A DNA stretch of 64,000 nt, taken from the NCBI GenBank assembly GCA_963662175.1, contig OY759215.1:44285213-44349212 (forward strand), read 5' to 3'. The position numbers were made by a program, and so were the translations under genes. The notes below the pieces were generated by a model. The model had not been told where the DNA came from and ran no database searches. It saw only the letters and a program-made list of their open reading frames with translations. This DNA comes from Aradus depressus. Its lineage: Eukaryota; Arthropoda; Insecta; Hemiptera; Aradidae. Of this stretch, positions 22,701-32,150 are shown in pieces (position 1 is the stretch's first letter; the number at the start of each line of letters is the position of its first letter).

Positions 22701-23998
22701 GCAAAAACAGTTCATGTTTTAAATAATATTATTATTATTGTATGGTCACCTATCGGCAATTAGCAGGTTGCCGCCCTATTCTAAACCTTTCCCTGCTTCA
22801 AACCCTTCCATTTAGTTACAAGTTCAAAATTAGATATGAAATGTTACACAAAATTAGAATGTTACTCACGTTAAAAGAAAGCAGGAACTGAAAAGTGAGG
22901 CAAGTGCTGCAGAGATCATGTAGACCAATGGTATGTTGAGTGTGTGTTGACAGTAACCCCCACTACAGTAGTTTTGTGACACTACACTAATCACACAATC
23001 TCCTTCCTAGAGTCACACTTCCAACCGATCTGAACAGTGGTATGTTCAGTGTGAGTGTTGATAGTTACCTCCACCCCACTACACTAGTATTTAGAGTCAC
23101 ACTTCCAACCGATCTGAACAGTGATTGTTGAGTGTGAGTGTTGACAGAAACCTCCACCCCAGTGTTGTGACACTACGCTAATTACAGAATTTCCTTCCTA
23201 GAGTCACACTTCCAACCGACCTGAACATTGGTATGTTGAGTGTGAGTGTTGACAATAACCTCCACCCCCACTACACCAGTGTTGTGACACTACACTAATT
23301 ACACAATCTCCTTCCTAGAGTCACACTTCCAACCGACCCGAACACTTCCTATCATCTTTGTTCTCTGAGTGCATCATCACCGTTCTGTAAATACGATACA
23401 GTATGTTTCTTCATTGCTCCTGGCTCAAGGTCTCTTTAAGGTCGTATGTGTTAACCTCTATTCATAAATAAACATTTGTACTTCTCTATTTGCAAGTTTT
23501 AAAGTTTTTTTCACATCCGCTGTTGATAGAGAAGGTGTGGTAATTACGCCTACAAGAGCCCTAGCCGCCAGACTGTCAAAAACGTAAGGCCAATGTAAGA
23601 GTATGTTGCCACTAAACGCTGTTTCCACCTAATTACTAACTTGCCTCAACTTTGAGGATCACTTTCCTTTGTAACTGCTTTTCACACATCTGAATATGCT
23701 ATCTTACTTACTCTGTTGTAGTAACATCAGTCGTTGTCTCTGTGCCCTCATCGTCGTCCTCCTCGTCATATTCAGAGGCTGAAGGTAGGATGGTGGTATT
23801 GAGGTCCACTGAAGAGACTGGACAAGCGGCACTCTGGAAGATCGGTGTTGTGGTGGTCGGTTTCTGGGTCGTCCGGGTGGCCCAAAAGGTGAAGAAGATC
23901 TTCCCACCCTCCGTGACATCCTCGGCCCCCGTCTGCTGCATCGCCAGCCAGATCAACAGACACAGTCCGAAGGAGGGCTCATGGCAACCGTTGATCAT
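13576..23998 (-). CDS. Hyaluronidase (GH56), six-exon gene, 450 residues
   Basis: Predicted secreted endo-beta-N-acetylglucosaminidase that cleaves hyaluronan (and perhaps chondroitin) in extracellular matrix; insect members also occur in venom and saliva. The CDS joins 23998-23712, 20029-19686, 19559-19420, 17622-17447, 15642-15450 and 13788-13576; every intron is GT-AG and the phases (2,1,0,2,0) agree. Residues about 10-24 form a hydrophobic signal peptide. The domain starts near residue 117 (FPVYWNVPTFQC). The acid pair D216/E218 lies in IIDFEHWRP. Cysteines 128, 294, 306 and 413 match the spacing of the two disulfides of bee hyaluronidase. N67, N134 and N296 are glycosylation sequons. There is no C-terminal EGF-like module, as usual for arthropods. 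At 450 residues it is longer than the roughly 380 of typical insect members, because of an N-terminal Thr/Asp/Glu-rich extension. The start is set by an in-frame TGA three codons upstream. An AATAAA on the minus strand (13365-13370) could be the polyadenylation signal. Confidence 0.93.
13955..14034 (+). pseudogene. Inverted decayed copy of the hyaluronidase exon 4/intron 4 junction
   Basis: On the plus strand inside intron 5 lies a segment matching the minus-strand sequence at 17408-17481. By my count about 57 of 68 bases agree, including an identical 20-base core GTTGTACTTGACAATGACAG. The match runs through the exon end into the intron. The splice donor GT has become CT in the copy. It is a fragment of host gene sequence, not a mobile element I recognise. 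Confidence 0.8.
14219..14773. mobile_element. hAT MITE family E, copy 1 (intron 5)
   Basis: Same sequence as 48478-49104 over almost its whole length, including an internal hairpin AGCAGCAGCAAATGCA/TGCATTTGCTGCTGCT, and ends in CCTGGCTACGCCC. The left terminus has decayed. Confidence 0.85.
15450..15642 (-). CDS. Hyaluronidase exon 5
   Basis: Encodes residues 316-380 (LWWLFTEVSALYPSLYL, then PIYPYVWYKYHD), matching the conserved late strands and substrate-cleft aromatics of GH56. Acceptor TTTCCAG|C; donor GAG|GTACAA. Confidence 0.92.
15874..16209 (-). mobile_element. SINE-A full-length copy with 12-bp target duplication
   Basis: On the minus strand: GAGGGCGCCGGTAGCTCAG head (tRNA box A), GGTTCGTAACCC box B, body, and an AACCTAACC tail. 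TATTTTAATATA flanks it on both sides (15862-15873, 16210-16221). It sits in hyaluronidase intron 4. Confidence 0.93.
16517..16695 (-). mobile_element. SINE-A fragment
   Basis: Middle and 3' body only (AGAGCGCTCTGGTAGTAGGCG, CGTCCTTCGACTGGGACG). Head and tail are missing. Confidence 0.85.
16730..17185 (+). mobile_element. Penelope-like 3' relic with hammerhead-like core
   Basis: Ends with CTGACGATGGTATAAAGCCGAAAC (from 17097) preceded by a small hairpin (ACTAGTTCATAACTAGA), then GGAATAGACAATATTTC. The same end pattern occurs at 43340-43420 and 31159-31240. The body has no readable reverse transcriptase. Confidence 0.45.
17190..17386 (-). mobile_element. SINE-A diverged fragment
   Basis: Recognisable by AACGTCCCATCCGAAGGAAGG and a degraded tRNA-like head. 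Confidence 0.7.
17447..17622 (-). CDS. Hyaluronidase exon 4: disulfide loop
   Basis: Encodes residues 258-315 plus two bases. It includes the WGYYGYPFCFNY motif and a cysteine pair 12 residues apart (C294/C306), the spacing seen in bee hyaluronidase, plus an NYT sequon. Acceptor TTATAG|GCC; donor GACAG|GTAAAT. A decayed inverted copy of its 3' end lies at 13955-14034. Confidence 0.92.
17883..18218 (-). mobile_element. SINE-A full-length copy
   Basis: Head at 18218, box B GGTTCGAGACCC, tail AACCTAACCTAATC. It lies in hyaluronidase intron 3 in the gene's sense. Confidence 0.9.
19420..19559 (-). CDS. Hyaluronidase exon 3: catalytic DxE motif
   Basis: Encodes residues 211-257 and contains LAIIDFEHWRPVW, the GH56 active-site signature. 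The Glu is the proton donor and the nearby Asp positions the substrate N-acetyl group. Both are intact, so the enzyme is predicted to be active. Acceptor TACAG|GA; donor GAG|GTAAAT. Confidence 0.94.
19686..20029 (-). CDS. Hyaluronidase exon 2: start of catalytic domain
   Basis: Encodes residues 96-210. It carries the family's opening strand (FPVYWNVPTFQC), the first domain cysteine, an NFS sequon, and a segment ending in IEKLIPDKYFKG that leads into the active-site exon. The acceptor is TCTTAG|A and the donor AAGG|GTAACT. Only a 126-bp intron separates it from exon 3. Confidence 0.92.
20375..20560 (+). repeat. Rep-C end-1 fragment
   Basis: Begins AAGTCGTCGGTGATTCACCGG (end-1 hairpin) and jumps to interior modules, indicating a large internal deletion. 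Confidence 0.7.
21557..21582. repeat. Poly-C tract
   Basis: Long C homopolymer. Similar C or G runs occur at 13861, 41331, 49062, 50562, 52914 and 55732. Confidence 0.9.
21969..22314 (+). mobile_element. SINE-A full-length copy
   Basis: GGGCGCCGCTAGCTCAGTGG head, box B, body, and an AACCTAACCTAACCTA tail at 22299-22314. Antisense to the hyaluronidase gene. Confidence 0.93.
22320..22649 (-). mobile_element. SINE-A full-length copy, tail-to-tail with the previous one
   Basis: Complete in opposite orientation, with an AATAACTAAC tail. Together with 21969-22314 it makes a 680-bp inverted repeat. Confidence 0.92.
22928..23345. repeat. Minisatellite, about 110-bp period, 4 imperfect copies
   Basis: GTTGAGTGTGAGTGTTGACA recurs with AGAGTCACACTTCCAACCGA. 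The second unit is shortened by about 30 bp. Confidence 0.85.
23712..23998 (-). CDS. Hyaluronidase exon 1: signal peptide and Thr/acidic linker
   Basis: Encodes residues 1-95 plus two bases of codon 96. The start is followed by a hydrophobic core (GLCLLIWLAM) typical of a signal peptide. Then come Thr-rich tracts (residues 41-52 and 86-95) around an acidic block (YDEEDDDE, 77-84), with one NTT sequon. This stretch is unlike the catalytic domain and looks like a mucin-type, disordered linker. The donor AGA|GTAAGT is close to consensus. The next 3.7 kb is intron 1. Confidence 0.85.
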
Positions 23999-24560
23999 CG
24001 CGCCTCACTCGGTCCTGTCCATCCTCTTCTTCCTATCCCCACAGACATTAAAGTGATATTAGCGTATATATTTGGTTCATTAGCTTTTTAGGAAACAACA
24101 AAAAACTGATCATGGTAAAGACAAAATTGAAGGTTGCAATGGAATTAAGTTGCGTTTCTGTGATAAAATATGAGTATAATGATTAATATCTTGAAAAGTA
24201 CTGATCTACTGATCTACCTCACACAGCATCTTACGAACGATACACTTTCAGTGTAACTTCTGTTCTGTCTGTGAAATTGTTGTGACGAGAAGTCTTACCA
24301 ATACACCCGAAAAATCATTATAATTGTAATGAAAGGAAAGCACAACTAATTTTCACATAGACTCTTATTCTAACTAAATGCTCTTCATTGTTGATTCCAT
24401 TATCATTCATATCCGTTCATCCTGTTCAGTACCACCGCGCCTCAACAGGAACTGGAAAAACCGAGATCGATTTATAGTAACGCGTTTTGACAATTTTCGC
24501 AACGATGTCAGTCTGTGAGAAAGTATGTGATTGGAATTTTGTGAGCGCTATAAGTCAAAA
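23999..24560 (-). other. 5' flank of the hyaluronidase gene
   Basis: No clear TATA box or initiator could be fixed. A non-coding first exon further upstream cannot be excluded. Confidence 0.4.
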
Positions 24561-25060
24561 AGGATTTTACCTTGAAATTTGTAACTTGAAGTTGAAATTT
24601 TAAATGAAGAATGTAACATGTACTAATTTAGATCTCATTAGATTATGGCTGAATAAGACGACTTTAATTCAGGACCTAAGTACATTTTCAAGATACCGTT
24701 TATATCTATCTAAAGTTTGTAGAAATAACTGAAAAGTACATTTTATTTTAAATACAGTTTTTCGAAGTTTGGTTTGCGAGATAGTCGGAAACAATGTCGT
24801 TTTGAAATATTTTTGTTAGACGTTTGGTTGATTTACGCGAGAAGTTTTGTTCTGTCGAAATATTGATTCATATCAAAAATATTTGTTATCAAACTTCCAT
24901 TAACAACATGCACTTAGCTGATAGAACCATTTAGTAGTTTTTATTAAAAAGGTGAAAGAAGAAAAAAAAAGACAGAGTAAATACATAACAGGACTTTCTT
25001 ATGTCAACCACGGCTCTACCTAAGGCTCTCCAACATAGGAAAACAATACTGGGTAGCACA
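24560..25060 (+). repeat. Dispersed repeat F (with D terminus)
   Basis: Shares a TTAGATCTCATTAGATTATGG block, a TTAGACGTTTGGTTGATTTA block and others, in the same order, with 53440-53830, 41833-42050 and (inverted) 44530-44900. Ends in GGACTTTCTTATGTCAACCAC. Confidence 0.7.
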
Positions 25061-25942
25061 TAAATATTATTGGATTGTACTGATTTAGTTTATTATACTT
25101 TAGTCATTATTATTGTTTTTACTAATGTTAATTTTGAAGTAATTTATTTATTTATCTTTTTTTTTATCTGTCCCAAGCTAGTCATCTATTTTGTATATTA
25201 TCCAAAACCATAGTGCGTATTAACGTAGGGGAGACCGGGGCTAGTTGGCATAAGGGCTCATTCATAAATTACGTAAGGCATTTAGGGGGAGGGGTGGGAT
25301 AAGCTCAATATTACTAATTCTTACTATAGGGGGGTAAAGAATTTGATCTTATGTAAGTTTTTGAATTTAAAATCTACTACTTTCGCATCAATTAAAAATG
25401 TTAAAAGTCATTGTCAGTTAGTTCATAAGTATCAGTGTGCTCGAACTGAAAAAATGCAACCGATCAAGTTGATATGTCGTCGAGCTGGACAGAGTTTGTC
25501 TCACATCCTACACCAATAATAATGTTCACGATATAGAGAGGTACGAAGATGATTAAATTGATGTTGAAAGGTTGGAAGAACCTGAAGAACAAAATAATAA
25601 ACCAGTCATCCCTGTGATTAATTCAATAACAGACTGGTTAGTCAGTATGTTATTTATTTTCCTTTTTCTTTTATTAGTCCCAAGCTAGCCATTTATTTTG
25701 TATGTTATCCTCAACCATAGTATTAACTTATGGCCCCCCATTTCCATTTCTATTATTTATATGCATGAAAGATCTTCATTTTCTTCTCCTGTGTCTGCTT
25801 TTTTTGTTCTCAATTATTTACTTTGTTTTTTATTTATTTTGCATTGTGTCTATAAGGTCACTATTGTATATAAGACTCAAATCTCTTGCAATAAGATCCA
25901 TGTATCTTCCTATGCAATAAATAATAATAATTATTATTATTA

Positions 25943-26165
25943 TATCAACCACGCTTTTACAAATCATTCTCCCTCCCTCTTCCTCCTTTCAAATTCATTT
26001 CATACTGGCTTCACTATATGAAAGTTGCTCTCAGAGTCACGTTAATGAAACGCTAGCGCATTACCTTCATGTAGCTAGTAAATGCCAGTATGAAAAGTAT
26101 TTGTGAATAGAGAGGGGGAAGGGAGAGTGGTCTGTAGAAGATTGCTATAAGAAAGTCTTATTATG
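25943..26165. mobile_element. MITE-like repeat D
   Basis: Inverted arms: TATCAACCACGCTTTTACAA.. and ..TTGCTATAAGAAAGTCTTAT, with inner TTTCATACTGG/CCAGTATGAAA. Relatives at 44330-44530 and 54170-54330. Confidence 0.65.
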
Positions 26166-26504
26166 ACCACCTCTTAAGTTATTATCAAACAATTTAAAGA
26201 TAAATCTTGTAATTGATGAAGCATCAAGATGGCATGAGGACTCTAAAAGTCTGTGTAATGAGTAAAGCGTGATGGAAGAAGGATAAACAAGCAATGGATG
26301 TTTCAAGGACTATTTGCCTAAATGATAGGTGAAAGTTATTAACGGTAAACCATGACTAATTGTGTCTCTTCCAACTGTCTTTTCTCATTTCCTTTCGAGT
26401 TCTCTAATGAGGACAGCAAGGCCTCCTAATTGTACCTACCTAGCTAGCTAGCCACAGAACCAGCAACATTGTGTAGTAGGATTGAACAAGAAAGGAATGT
26501 GCTC

Positions 26505-26715
26505 CATGAAAACTTGAGGCATTTCTGGCAAGCATTCACCACTCAGTGTACTTTCTTCAGGATCTATATTAGCTAATAACTGTAACAATATCTACATTTC
26601 TCAACGTAGTGTTATTACAGTTATTATATTACATGTAGCTAATAAAGACCCTGAAGAAAGCACACTGAATGCTGAATGCTTGCCAGAAATGCCTCGAGTT
26701 TTTATCAAGCACAAG
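26505..26715. repeat. Foldback element, about 90-bp arms
   Basis: AAAACTTGAGGCATTTCTGG at the left is matched by CCAGAAATGCCTCGAGTTTT at the right, with further pairing through TTCAGGATCTATATTAGCTA. The arms are a few percent diverged. Confidence 0.8.
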
Positions 26716-26949
26716 TCTGATCTCTCTCTTTCTTGGTCAATCCTACTAAATAATGCTCTTGGTTCACCTGTACAGAGTCTAAAGGACTGATAACCAGGAC
26801 TTATTAGACTAAAATATTGAGTGAACAACGTCTTTTGTTTCTATGAGTATATTCTTTATATTGTTATTAACTATCATTTCACGTAAATAAATATAACAAA
26901 CTTCGTTTTTTTCGAAATATAGTCTGTTTCACAAGAAATTTATATGTAT

Positions 26950-27014
26950 ATAAATTAGTTTGGGTGATAGGTAGGTTATGTATACATGACCTACCTATCA
27001 CCCAAACTAATTTA
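26950..27014. repeat. Palindrome, about 26-bp arms
   Basis: AAATTAGTTTGGGTGATAGG and its reverse complement flank a TTATGTATACATG centre. Confidence 0.9.
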
Positions 27015-27110
27015 TAACTAAACCTGAATAGTGTAATGCCGAATCCGTTTTTTAAAAAAGTATTCTATATCAATAAGTTTCTTGATGGTAGGCGGATGTA
27101 GTGGACTTAT

Positions 27111-28000
27111 TTGTTAAAGAAGTAATAGAGATGTATCAGTCCAACATAATATGTTAAATATATTATATTTCGTTGGACTGATACAGCTCTATTACTTATT
27201 TGTTAAAGAAGTAATAGAGATGTATCAGTCCAACATAATATGTTAAATATATTATATTTCGTTGGACTGATACAGCTCTATTACTTATTTGTTAAAGAAG
27301 TAATAGAGATGTATCAGTCCAACATAATATGTTAAATATATTATATTTCGTTGGACTGATACAGCTCTATTACTTATTTGTTAAAGAAGTAATAGAGATG
27401 TATCAGTCCAACATAATATGTTAAATATATTATATTTCGTTGGACTGATACAGCTCTATTACTTATTTGTTAAAGAAGTAATAGAGATGTATCAGTCCAA
27501 CATAATATGTTAAATATATTATATTTCGTTGGACTGATACAGCTCTATTACTTATTTGTTAAAGAAGTAATAGAGATGTATCAGTCCAACATAATATGTT
27601 AAATATATTATATTTCGTTGGACTGATACAGCTCTATTACTTATTTGTTAAAGAAGTAATAGAGATGTATCAGTCCAACATAATATGTTAAATATATTAT
27701 ATTTCGTTGGACTGATACAGCTCTATTACTTATTTGTTAAAGAAGTAATAGAGATGTATCAGTCCAACATAATATGTTAAATATATTATATTTCGTTGGA
27801 CTGATACAGCTCTATTACTTATTTGTTAAAGAAGTAATAGAGATGTATCAGTCCAACATAATATGTTAAATATATTATATTTCGTTGGACTGATACAGCT
27901 CTATTACTTATTTGTTAAAGAAGTAATAGAGCTGTATCAGTCCAACATAATATGTTAAATATATTATATTTCGTTGGACTGATACAGCTCTATTACTTAT
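27111..28000. repeat. Palindromic satellite, 10 x 89 bp
   Basis: TTGTTAAAGA starts at 27111, 27200, 27289 and every 89 bp to 27912. The units look virtually identical. Each folds into a hairpin with arms AGTAATAGAG.TGTATCAGT and ACTGATACA.CTCTATTACT. The last unit differs by one base (GAGCTG for GAGATG), which perfects the arm. Confidence 0.97.
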
Positions 28001-28035
28001 TTATCTATAGCAATAAGCTTATATAAGTTAAAAGA

Positions 28036-28214
28036 GACCGCCGGTAGCTCAGTGTTATGAGTGCTTGCTTACTAAGCTCAAGATTTTGGGTTCGAAACCC
28101 GGCCAAGGCCCTTAGTTTATTTTATCTGTGAAGTAAAATAAACTTATGCACGCTGTCCTTCGGATGGGACGATAAGCGACGGTCCCGAGCCTGTATGATG
28201 TCAGGTACTCCCAC
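28036..28214 (+). mobile_element. SINE-A copy, 3'-truncated
   Basis: Head, box B (GGTTCGAAACCC) and body up to ATGTCAGGTACTC, then unrelated sequence. Confidence 0.88.
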
Positions 28215-28608
28215 AATCAATGACAAAACCTAGGTTTAGTCTTTGCTTTCTTCCTATGTTCCAGGAATTAAGTATGAAACGGAGGGCATTTATGTTAAAT
28301 GTTGATACACTTATATGTTGGGCCGAATAATTTGTTTAATCCTAGGATTGAACGTTGACCATTTTCCAAAGCGTGATACCACTTTTCGGAATTTGGGCTT
28401 CTCAAAAAGTTTGAAACAAATTCTGTGTCGAGAATTAAAAATCAAAAAATTAAAAATTGAATTTGAGGTATATTTTAATTTTTTTGCATAAATGATCTTT
28501 TTTATATAGCGTCTATAAAATTAGTTATTTGTGAAGATGGGTCTTTGAGGCTTCTTAAATTAAGTTTTACCTTTATATAGTTATTCTGAGATATAAGAAC
28601 TATTAAAG

Positions 28609-28850
28609 TATTGAGCATATAACAAAATAAATTTTGATGTTACCTTCCAAAATGTCATATCAGAAAGGGGGGTAGAGAGAGGAGGTAGGAGCTGGGCGGT
28701 GCGGCGAGCGGCAACTGATCTGCGAGGAGACCACAAGTCGTTATCAGAGACTACTGATAACAGAGCTTCCTCAGTTGGTCGGTTTGTCGACCTCTCCCTG
28801 TTTGCCAAACTTCATCGTCGCTCCTCTTCGGCCCCGTCCAACTGGACACA
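28609..28850 (-). other. GC-richer segment with open frame and donor, unassigned
   Basis: The minus strand holds an ATG frame (MANRERSTNRPTEEALL...) reaching TTTTGGAAG|GTAACA, a fair splice donor. No family was recognised. It lies 4.6 kb upstream of hyaluronidase exon 1, on the same strand, so it could also be an upstream exon or promoter of that gene. Confidence 0.2.
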
Positions 28851-29227
28851 CATCAACATTCCTTCTCTTTGGCTCTATCTAGAAAAAATAAAAAAGTCAT
28901 TCAGTCACCTTTTATCAGAGGATCCTGTGCCATTTTAACTGTTCATCCTGATTTTTGAATCAAATTAACAAGATGCCAAAAGCCTAAAATGGCGAATCGA
29001 GTGAGGGTCAGGGGGTCAAATAGACTATTGAGCCTTCTCCTATTCCCGAAATAAAGTGCCGGAGAAGATGAGGTTACGGTAATTTTCTTACCTACGGTAC
29101 GGATAAATTTTAGTTTGTTATTTTTCAAGAGTTAGTAGAGATGTTTTATATATTAATTTATATTTGGATAAAAGCTGGAATTGCTAATAGCTGAAAAGAA
29201 ACAATAGCTCCTCATTATGTGCTAAAA

Positions 29228-29229
<2 letters not shown>

Positions 29230-29266
<37 letters not shown>
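29230..29266. repeat. (CT)n(TA)n microsatellite
   Basis: CT run followed by a TA run. Confidence 0.95.
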
Positions 29267-29279
29267 TATTTGTAAAAGA

Positions 29280-29510
29280 GGGCGCCGGTAGCACGCCGTC
29301 CTTCCAATGGGACGTTAAGCGATGGTTCCGAGCCTATACGATGTCAGGTACTCGTTAAAGACTCCTGCCCTAGGTGAATAAAAATTTAGGGTATACAAAA
29401 TAGACTCCCACAGTAGAGTCGGGTTCATGTCCATCATAGTGACGAAAGAGCGCTCTGGTAGTAGGCGTTTTGACTTTGTAGTTAAAGCCCGGGCATGAGT
29501 CATAATAACT
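29280..29510 (+). mobile_element. SINE-A copy lacking most of the tRNA head
   Basis: GGCGCCGGTAGC is joined directly to GCACGCCGTCCTTCC, so box B is deleted. Tail AATAACTA. Confidence 0.88.
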
Positions 29511-30169
29511 ATTATTCGTAAATATCTTATTATCTGAAAAAAGGTTTTTCTTTCAAAACTTTATTTTGTCTTTATTGGGCACATTTACAATCAGTAAAAT
29601 AAAACCATAAATAAATTTGATGACAGTGATGGATGGTAAAATAACGCAAGGCAATATGTAAAAGGGTAAGTAGATGCAAGACGAAAAAAATAAAATAAAC
29701 AATAATAATAAAATAAATAAAAAAAATATATACAATTTTATATAATATATAAAATTGTATATATTTTTTTTCTCATATATATTCTTTTCTCATATTATGA
29801 GAAAAAAATAAAAAATATACATAAAAATACATAAATAAATAGATAGATCCAGTTCGAGATCCCCCGAAACACTAGGCCACGGCAAACATTTCATAAGACA
29901 AAACGAATTTTTATTCTAATAGAAAAATGCCAATTCACTTTTTTTTTTTTTTTTTTTTTTTCATTTAGTAGTATAATACTGGAAGGGAATATATTTAGCT
30001 CCATAGCTCCAATATACTACATGCATTAACAATACAACAAACTGTATTTTGAATTTTACACACAACAATTTGGCTACATGATTAATTTTCTGTACTAAGT
30101 TCAAAAACTGTAAATAAAAACCCCGCACTATAATAGGTTTCGCCAATGATCAACACTCACTAGGGAACT

Positions 30170-30535
30170 TCTTAGGCCCTCTAGTAGTTCACAGTTGAAG
30201 ATTATATGATGATGGGCTGTCTGCTCCTGGGTGCCGCAGAGGCAGAGAAGCGAATCGAGGATTCTGAACCTGTGGAGGTAGTGCCTCATCTCACAGGAGC
30301 ATCGTCATCTGGGCTGGCAACGGTTGGTCCTTCTTCAACGCCAACCTGTCCTCTACAGTCGGGAAGAAGCTCCGTGTGACCCCATATTTGATCGTCCAGG
30401 ATGGACGTCGATCTCGCCTTTGCCGCTACCAATATTTTTGGATATTTGTCGTAGCTCAGAGGTAGATCTTTGCAGTCTCTTTTGCACGACAGTCCGCACG
30501 CTCATTACCGACACCGCCATCATAAGTCCTAACCG
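30170..30535 (-). pseudogene. Non-LTR retrotransposon: RNase H end and zinc knuckle, broken
   Basis: Minus-strand reading shows GNERADCRAKETAK, the C-terminal motif of retrotransposon RNase H domains. Further down is MRHYLHRFRILDSLLCLCG with a following HHH...C, the Cys-rich tail of the same class of polyprotein (R1/I/Jockey-like). Stops and at least one frameshift separate the two parts. The presence of RNase H points to the I/R1/LOA side rather than plain Jockey. It is a relic with no 5' part here. Confidence 0.75.
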
Positions 30536-31067
30536 ACATTGTTGGTATTATACCCATGTATCAACGAAATGTAGATATCGTTTCGCTATACATTTACATA
30601 TACCACAAGTCTCTTCAGTGTTTCAGCCATCACCGTCTCCTCTTATGAAAAAAATCGATTGTCTTAATATGCTGATAAGGCATCAAGTCAATTTAGTATA
30701 AAATAATGAGGTTCCGAAATACGAGTCCTCCTCTTATAGTGGCTAAATCTGCCGGTAGAGGTGGCATGTCGCCATGTCGTGTCCCTCGTTTCTCGTGACC
30801 CCTGATTAGAGTTTTGAACCTTGGTGTCCCCCACTTTTATCTGAATCCTTTCTGCATACATTATCAAACTCCTGGCTACTTTTATTATATACATATTTTT
30901 AATATACATTTTTCCTCACAGAATGCTTAAAGTCATTCATTTTAAAGCTTAGTTTTTTAGATAATAAATCATAATATTCTACATTTTTTTAAATTCAATT
31001 ATGGTGCTATGATAATAATAGTTTTACATGTATTATTCTTTTTACAAAAGGAGGGGATTTAATGATA

Positions 31068-31407
31068 AATTATTTATTTATTTACATATTCATAACGACT
31101 TATAGTTTGTAATTAGCAAGTACGGTGAGATGAGTAATGTCAAGCCAGTACGAGATTTCTAATAGAAATAAAAGACGTTGTCTTCCCACTGTTTTATTTT
31201 ATACCAGAACCGGTTTTCGACGCAACTGCGTCATCATCAGTGGTTCATCCCACCCACACAGCACAGCATAATGTATGGTATAAAATAAAACAGTGGGAAG
31301 ACAACGTCTTTTATTTCTATTAGACAAATTATTTATTTATTTACATATTCAAAACGACTTATAGTTTGTAATTAGGAAGTGTGGCGAGATGAGTAATGTC
31401 AAGTCAG
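31068..31407. repeat. Direct repeats flanking a 48-bp perfect inverted repeat
   Basis: 31068-31149 and 31326-31407 are about 80-bp direct repeats (AAATTATTTATTTATTTACA start). Between them, 31159-31206 is the exact reverse complement of 31276-31323, enclosing a hammerhead-like core on the minus strand. Confidence 0.85.
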
Positions 31408-31900
31408 TGGCTATAGTGCTGAGATATGTGACCAAAGAGGAATCGAAAGAGTATGTCTATCGGCCATGCCCGCTTAAGGCGTCGTGATGGATTTGTGGGG
31501 AGAGTGTCTTTGAATAATTGTTGAATAAGTGGATTGGCGTAATGATGAATGGAGTTTGTCGTGAAAATTTTGATAACGCGTCATTATGCAGGAAATGGAT
31601 TGTAGTGACTGAAGGCGTTGTATGTTTGATTTTTTGTCTGATCTCAATATTTCGATATCGTAAGTTCAGATGTGTTGTCCTATGATAGATTCCAGTCGTC
31701 TAAATCGTCGTTTGAGGTCTGTTCATTTCAGTCTGATGTGAGTTGTCCAAGTTAAACGTCAAATGAAGTCCTGGATATCGGACAGTGTCGGATGAAGGAA
31801 TGGGCTGATTGTTAATGTAAACTGGTGGACAAGTGTTGTGACTGAGAGGGAATGTGGTTTGCAGAAAATAGTCTATATCAACCCACTTATTGGCCAACGT
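31408..31900 (-). pseudogene. Jockey-type reverse transcriptase fragment
   Basis: The minus strand reads FPLSHNTCPPVYINNQPIP followed by DTVRYPGLHLTFNLDNS, the thumb region where Jockey-clade enzymes have a R/K-Y-L-G-hydrophobic-H-L-D block. Frameshifts follow. The (TAAA)n-like tail sits at 31326 on this strand. It matches the region just N-terminal of the copy at 37456-38560. Confidence 0.7.
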
Positions 31901-31904
31901 CCAT

Positions 31905-32150
31905 AACTAAATCCCCCGATATACTAAATTTCGTGTCGATACATCGGCAGTTATTAAGGTATTTGAGTCGACTCCTCCTTCCCTGGTACCACCCTTCCCT
32001 TCGGCTTATTCTGCGAAAATTGATAGGTTTTGTCCTTAGAGGGCTTTGAATTTGCATATGATGTTTTTCGTCAATACAACAGCAGTAATTGTTTTTGTGT
32101 TAAGCCTCCCATCTAATACCTCTTGCCTTTGGCCGATTTGACTGAAAATC
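31905..32150 (+). repeat. Rep-C interior fragment
   Basis: Modules TCGATACATCGGCAGTTATT and TGGCCGATTTGACTGAAAATC without termini. Confidence 0.65.

Larger units (their letters stand above)
20030..23711 (-). other. Hyaluronidase intron 1 (3.7 kb)
   Basis: Holds a Rep-C end fragment (20375-20560), a tiny SINE-A head fragment (20611-20628), a poly-C tract near 21557, two tail-to-tail SINE-A copies (21969-22649) and an imperfect minisatellite (22928-23345). A GC-richer patch at 20150-20260 is unexplained. I see no further coding exon in it. Confidence 0.7.

Noticed and set aside
23742..24056. Plus-strand 104-codon frame
   Set aside because: Shadow of hyaluronidase exon 1; no recognisable protein features.
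27111..28000. CRISPR array
   Set aside because: The units are contiguous, nearly identical 89-bp palindromes without unique spacers, in a eukaryotic genome.
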